The notes under the pieces: model-generated
Seen by the model: only the letters and a program-made list of their open reading frames with translations
The model's database searches: none
What the model was told of the DNA's origin: nothing
NCBI GenBank assembly: GCA_963674835.2
Contig: CAXXKC010000003.1
Location: 806,001-870,000 of the forward strand
DNA length: 64,000 bases
DNA from: G963674835 sp963674835
GTDB taxonomy: Bacteria; Planctomycetota; Planctomycetia; Pirellulales; Thermoguttaceae
Direction: 5' to 3'
Position numbers and translations under genes: made by a program
Shown: piece by piece, positions 63,141 to 64,000 of the stretch
Position numbering within the stretch: position 1 is the first letter of the stretch
Layout: every line of letters starts with the position of its first letter

Positions 63141-64000
63141 CTACCCAGCGAACCTCCGCACCAACACGGCCGCCGACTGCCCCTGCGGCGTCACACTGAG
63201 GCTCAGCAAGGTCTCCCCAACGTCCGTGTCGTGGTCCGTCACAACCCGAACCGCACAGTCCGGGTCCGGTGTGTGGTAGTTCAACACGGGAAACAGCTTT
63301 CCCTTCTGCATCGCCAACACTCCGGCAATCAGTTCCACCATGCCGCTGCCAGCCCCCAGATTGCCGAAGTAACTCTTGCACGCGATGACCGGAATCGGTT
63401 CGCTCCGCTCCCCGAAAACCTGGTTGATCGCCCACGCCTCCTCAATGTCGCTCGAACGCGTGCTCAGTCCGTGGGCATGCAGCGCACCAACCTCATCAGG
63501 CCGAATCCCCGCGTGGTTCAACAACGCCACCAGTGCGTTCTTCATCGCTTGCCCGCGGTGGGCCACCAATCGCCGGTCCGCCGCCGAACTCGATGCTCCT
63601 CCCAGCACTTCCGCGTAGATCGTCGCGCCCCGGGCTTTGGCCGAATCCAACGACTCCAGCACCAGGGCTCCCGCCCCCTCACCCAAAACCATTCCGCAGC
63701 GATTCAGATCGAACGGTCGACTCGCCTGGCTCGCATCCCCGTTTCCCGTGGCGATCTCCTCCTGCTGCATCGCGTGGACGACCTTCATCGGGTTCAGCCG
63801 CGTACCCGTCGACCCCACGAGCATGATGTCGGCCCGGCCTTCCAAAATCGTATGCCGCGCGTGCCCTACCGTCAGACCGCCCGACGCTTCCCGCAACGTC
63901 AGCGAGTTGCTTGGCCCCTGAAGGTCGTTGTAGATGGCAATGTGGCTCGCCGGCATGTTCGGCAGGTACTTCAGCAACCACAGCGGCGACATCTTCGGCA
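63141..64000 (-). CDS. Ketosynthase-fold protein lacking catalytic residues, 5' end outside window
   Basis: At least 286 residues of a beta-ketoacyl-ACP synthase (FabF/KAS II-like) homologue; the N-terminal part lies beyond the right edge. Thiolase-fold landmarks are clear: GPSNSLTL, GRADIMLVGSTG, RPFDLNRCGMVLGEGAGALVLE, LHAHGLSTRSSD, KSYFGNLGAGSGMVELIAGVLAMQ and a final SLSVTPQGQSAAVL. At the nucleophile position, where active enzymes have Cys (TACAS-like), this has Glu (LREAS). The second catalytic His (GH-L/T) is Asn (FGNLG). The first His (HAHG) is kept. It cannot be a normal condensing enzyme and resembles chain-length-factor-like partners that pair with an active ketosynthase. Confidence 0.88.
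   Translation of the reverse strand, partial: PKMSPLWLLKYLPNMPASHIAIYNDLQGPSNSLTLREASGGLTVGHARHTILEGRADIMLVGSTGTRLNPMKVVHAMQQEEIATGNGDASQASRPFDLNRCGMVLGEGAGALVLESLDSAKARGATIYAEVLGGASSSAADRRLVAHRGQAMKNALVALLNHAGIRPDEVGALHAHGLSTRSSDIEEAWAINQVFGERSEPIPVIACKSYFGNLGAGSGMVELIAGVLAMQKGKLFPVLNYHTPDPDCAVRVVTDHDTDVGETLLSLSVTPQGQSAAVLVRRFAG

Noticed and set aside
1..64000. tRNA or rRNA genes
   Set aside because: Gaps were scanned by eye for T-loop-like GTTCGAATC and CCA ends; nothing folded convincingly. A tRNAscan run would settle this.

Overview
This 64 kb window is a high-GC, gene-dense bacterial chromosome segment. It carries no CRISPR array, insertion sequence, prophage gene, rRNA or convincing tRNA. 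The mix of genes suggests a Gram-negative planctomycete of the Pirellulales type. That assignment is an inference from lpxB and mlaEFD (outer-membrane functions), ClpC, a C-terminally extended PP2C phosphatase, planctomycete-style secreted small proteins, a GH78 enzyme and copies of a short GC-rich interspersed repeat. Many starts are GTG or TTG, fixed by good Shine-Dalgarno sequences.

Layout. 1-2.7 kb (minus): a sigma-54 response regulator cut by the left edge, and its histidine kinase. 3-5.2 kb: PP2C phosphatase (minus) and a PEGA-domain protein (plus). 5.2-8.4 kb (minus): a 15-unit heptamer repeat running into the stop codon of mlaD, then mlaF and mlaE. 8.6-11.9 kb (minus): a membrane protein and clpC, with a promoter and a terminator. 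12.1-13.8 kb (plus): a thiamine-phosphate synthase carrying an N-terminal Clp_N-like domain. 13.8-21 kb: TlpA-like thioredoxin, CYTH enzyme, site-2-type protease, lpxB, BASS transporter, a small secreted protein, ruvX and a lipase-like hydrolase. 21.5-26.5 kb (plus): YfiR-like protein and CHASE8-type hybrid kinase, then a secreted ADP-ribosylglycohydrolase and a PPP-type phosphatase. 26.6-27.8 kb (minus): M20 peptidase.

28.2-46.4 kb (plus): a complete 14-subunit NADH:quinone oxidoreductase operon, nuoA to nuoN with separate nuoC and nuoD. It is preceded by a good sigma-70-like promoter, and the genes are mostly coupled by overlaps of a few bases. A small GC-poor gene of unknown function sits between nuoF and nuoG. 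After nuoN the same transcription unit appears to continue into a degenerate sigma-54-activator-like protein, a pseudo-receiver protein and an Mrp-type Fe-S carrier ATPase. The last of these is a plausible complex I maturation factor.

46.5-53.5 kb (minus): CoA-disulfide-reductase/rhodanese fusion, ATC-hydrolase-family protein, GT39-type glycosyltransferase and GH78 rhamnosidase-like enzyme. 53.6-62.9 kb (minus): nusA-infB-rbfA, then an endonuclease III-fold-like protein with a histone H1-like tail, a large TPR protein and a YebC-family regulator. rimP is not in its usual place before nusA. 63.1 kb to the right edge (minus): a ketosynthase homologue that lacks the catalytic Cys and one catalytic His.

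The strongest candidates for something undescribed are the Clp_N-ThiD2-ThiE fusion facing the clpC operon, the degenerate regulator pair tied to the nuo operon, and the small gene inserted in that operon.
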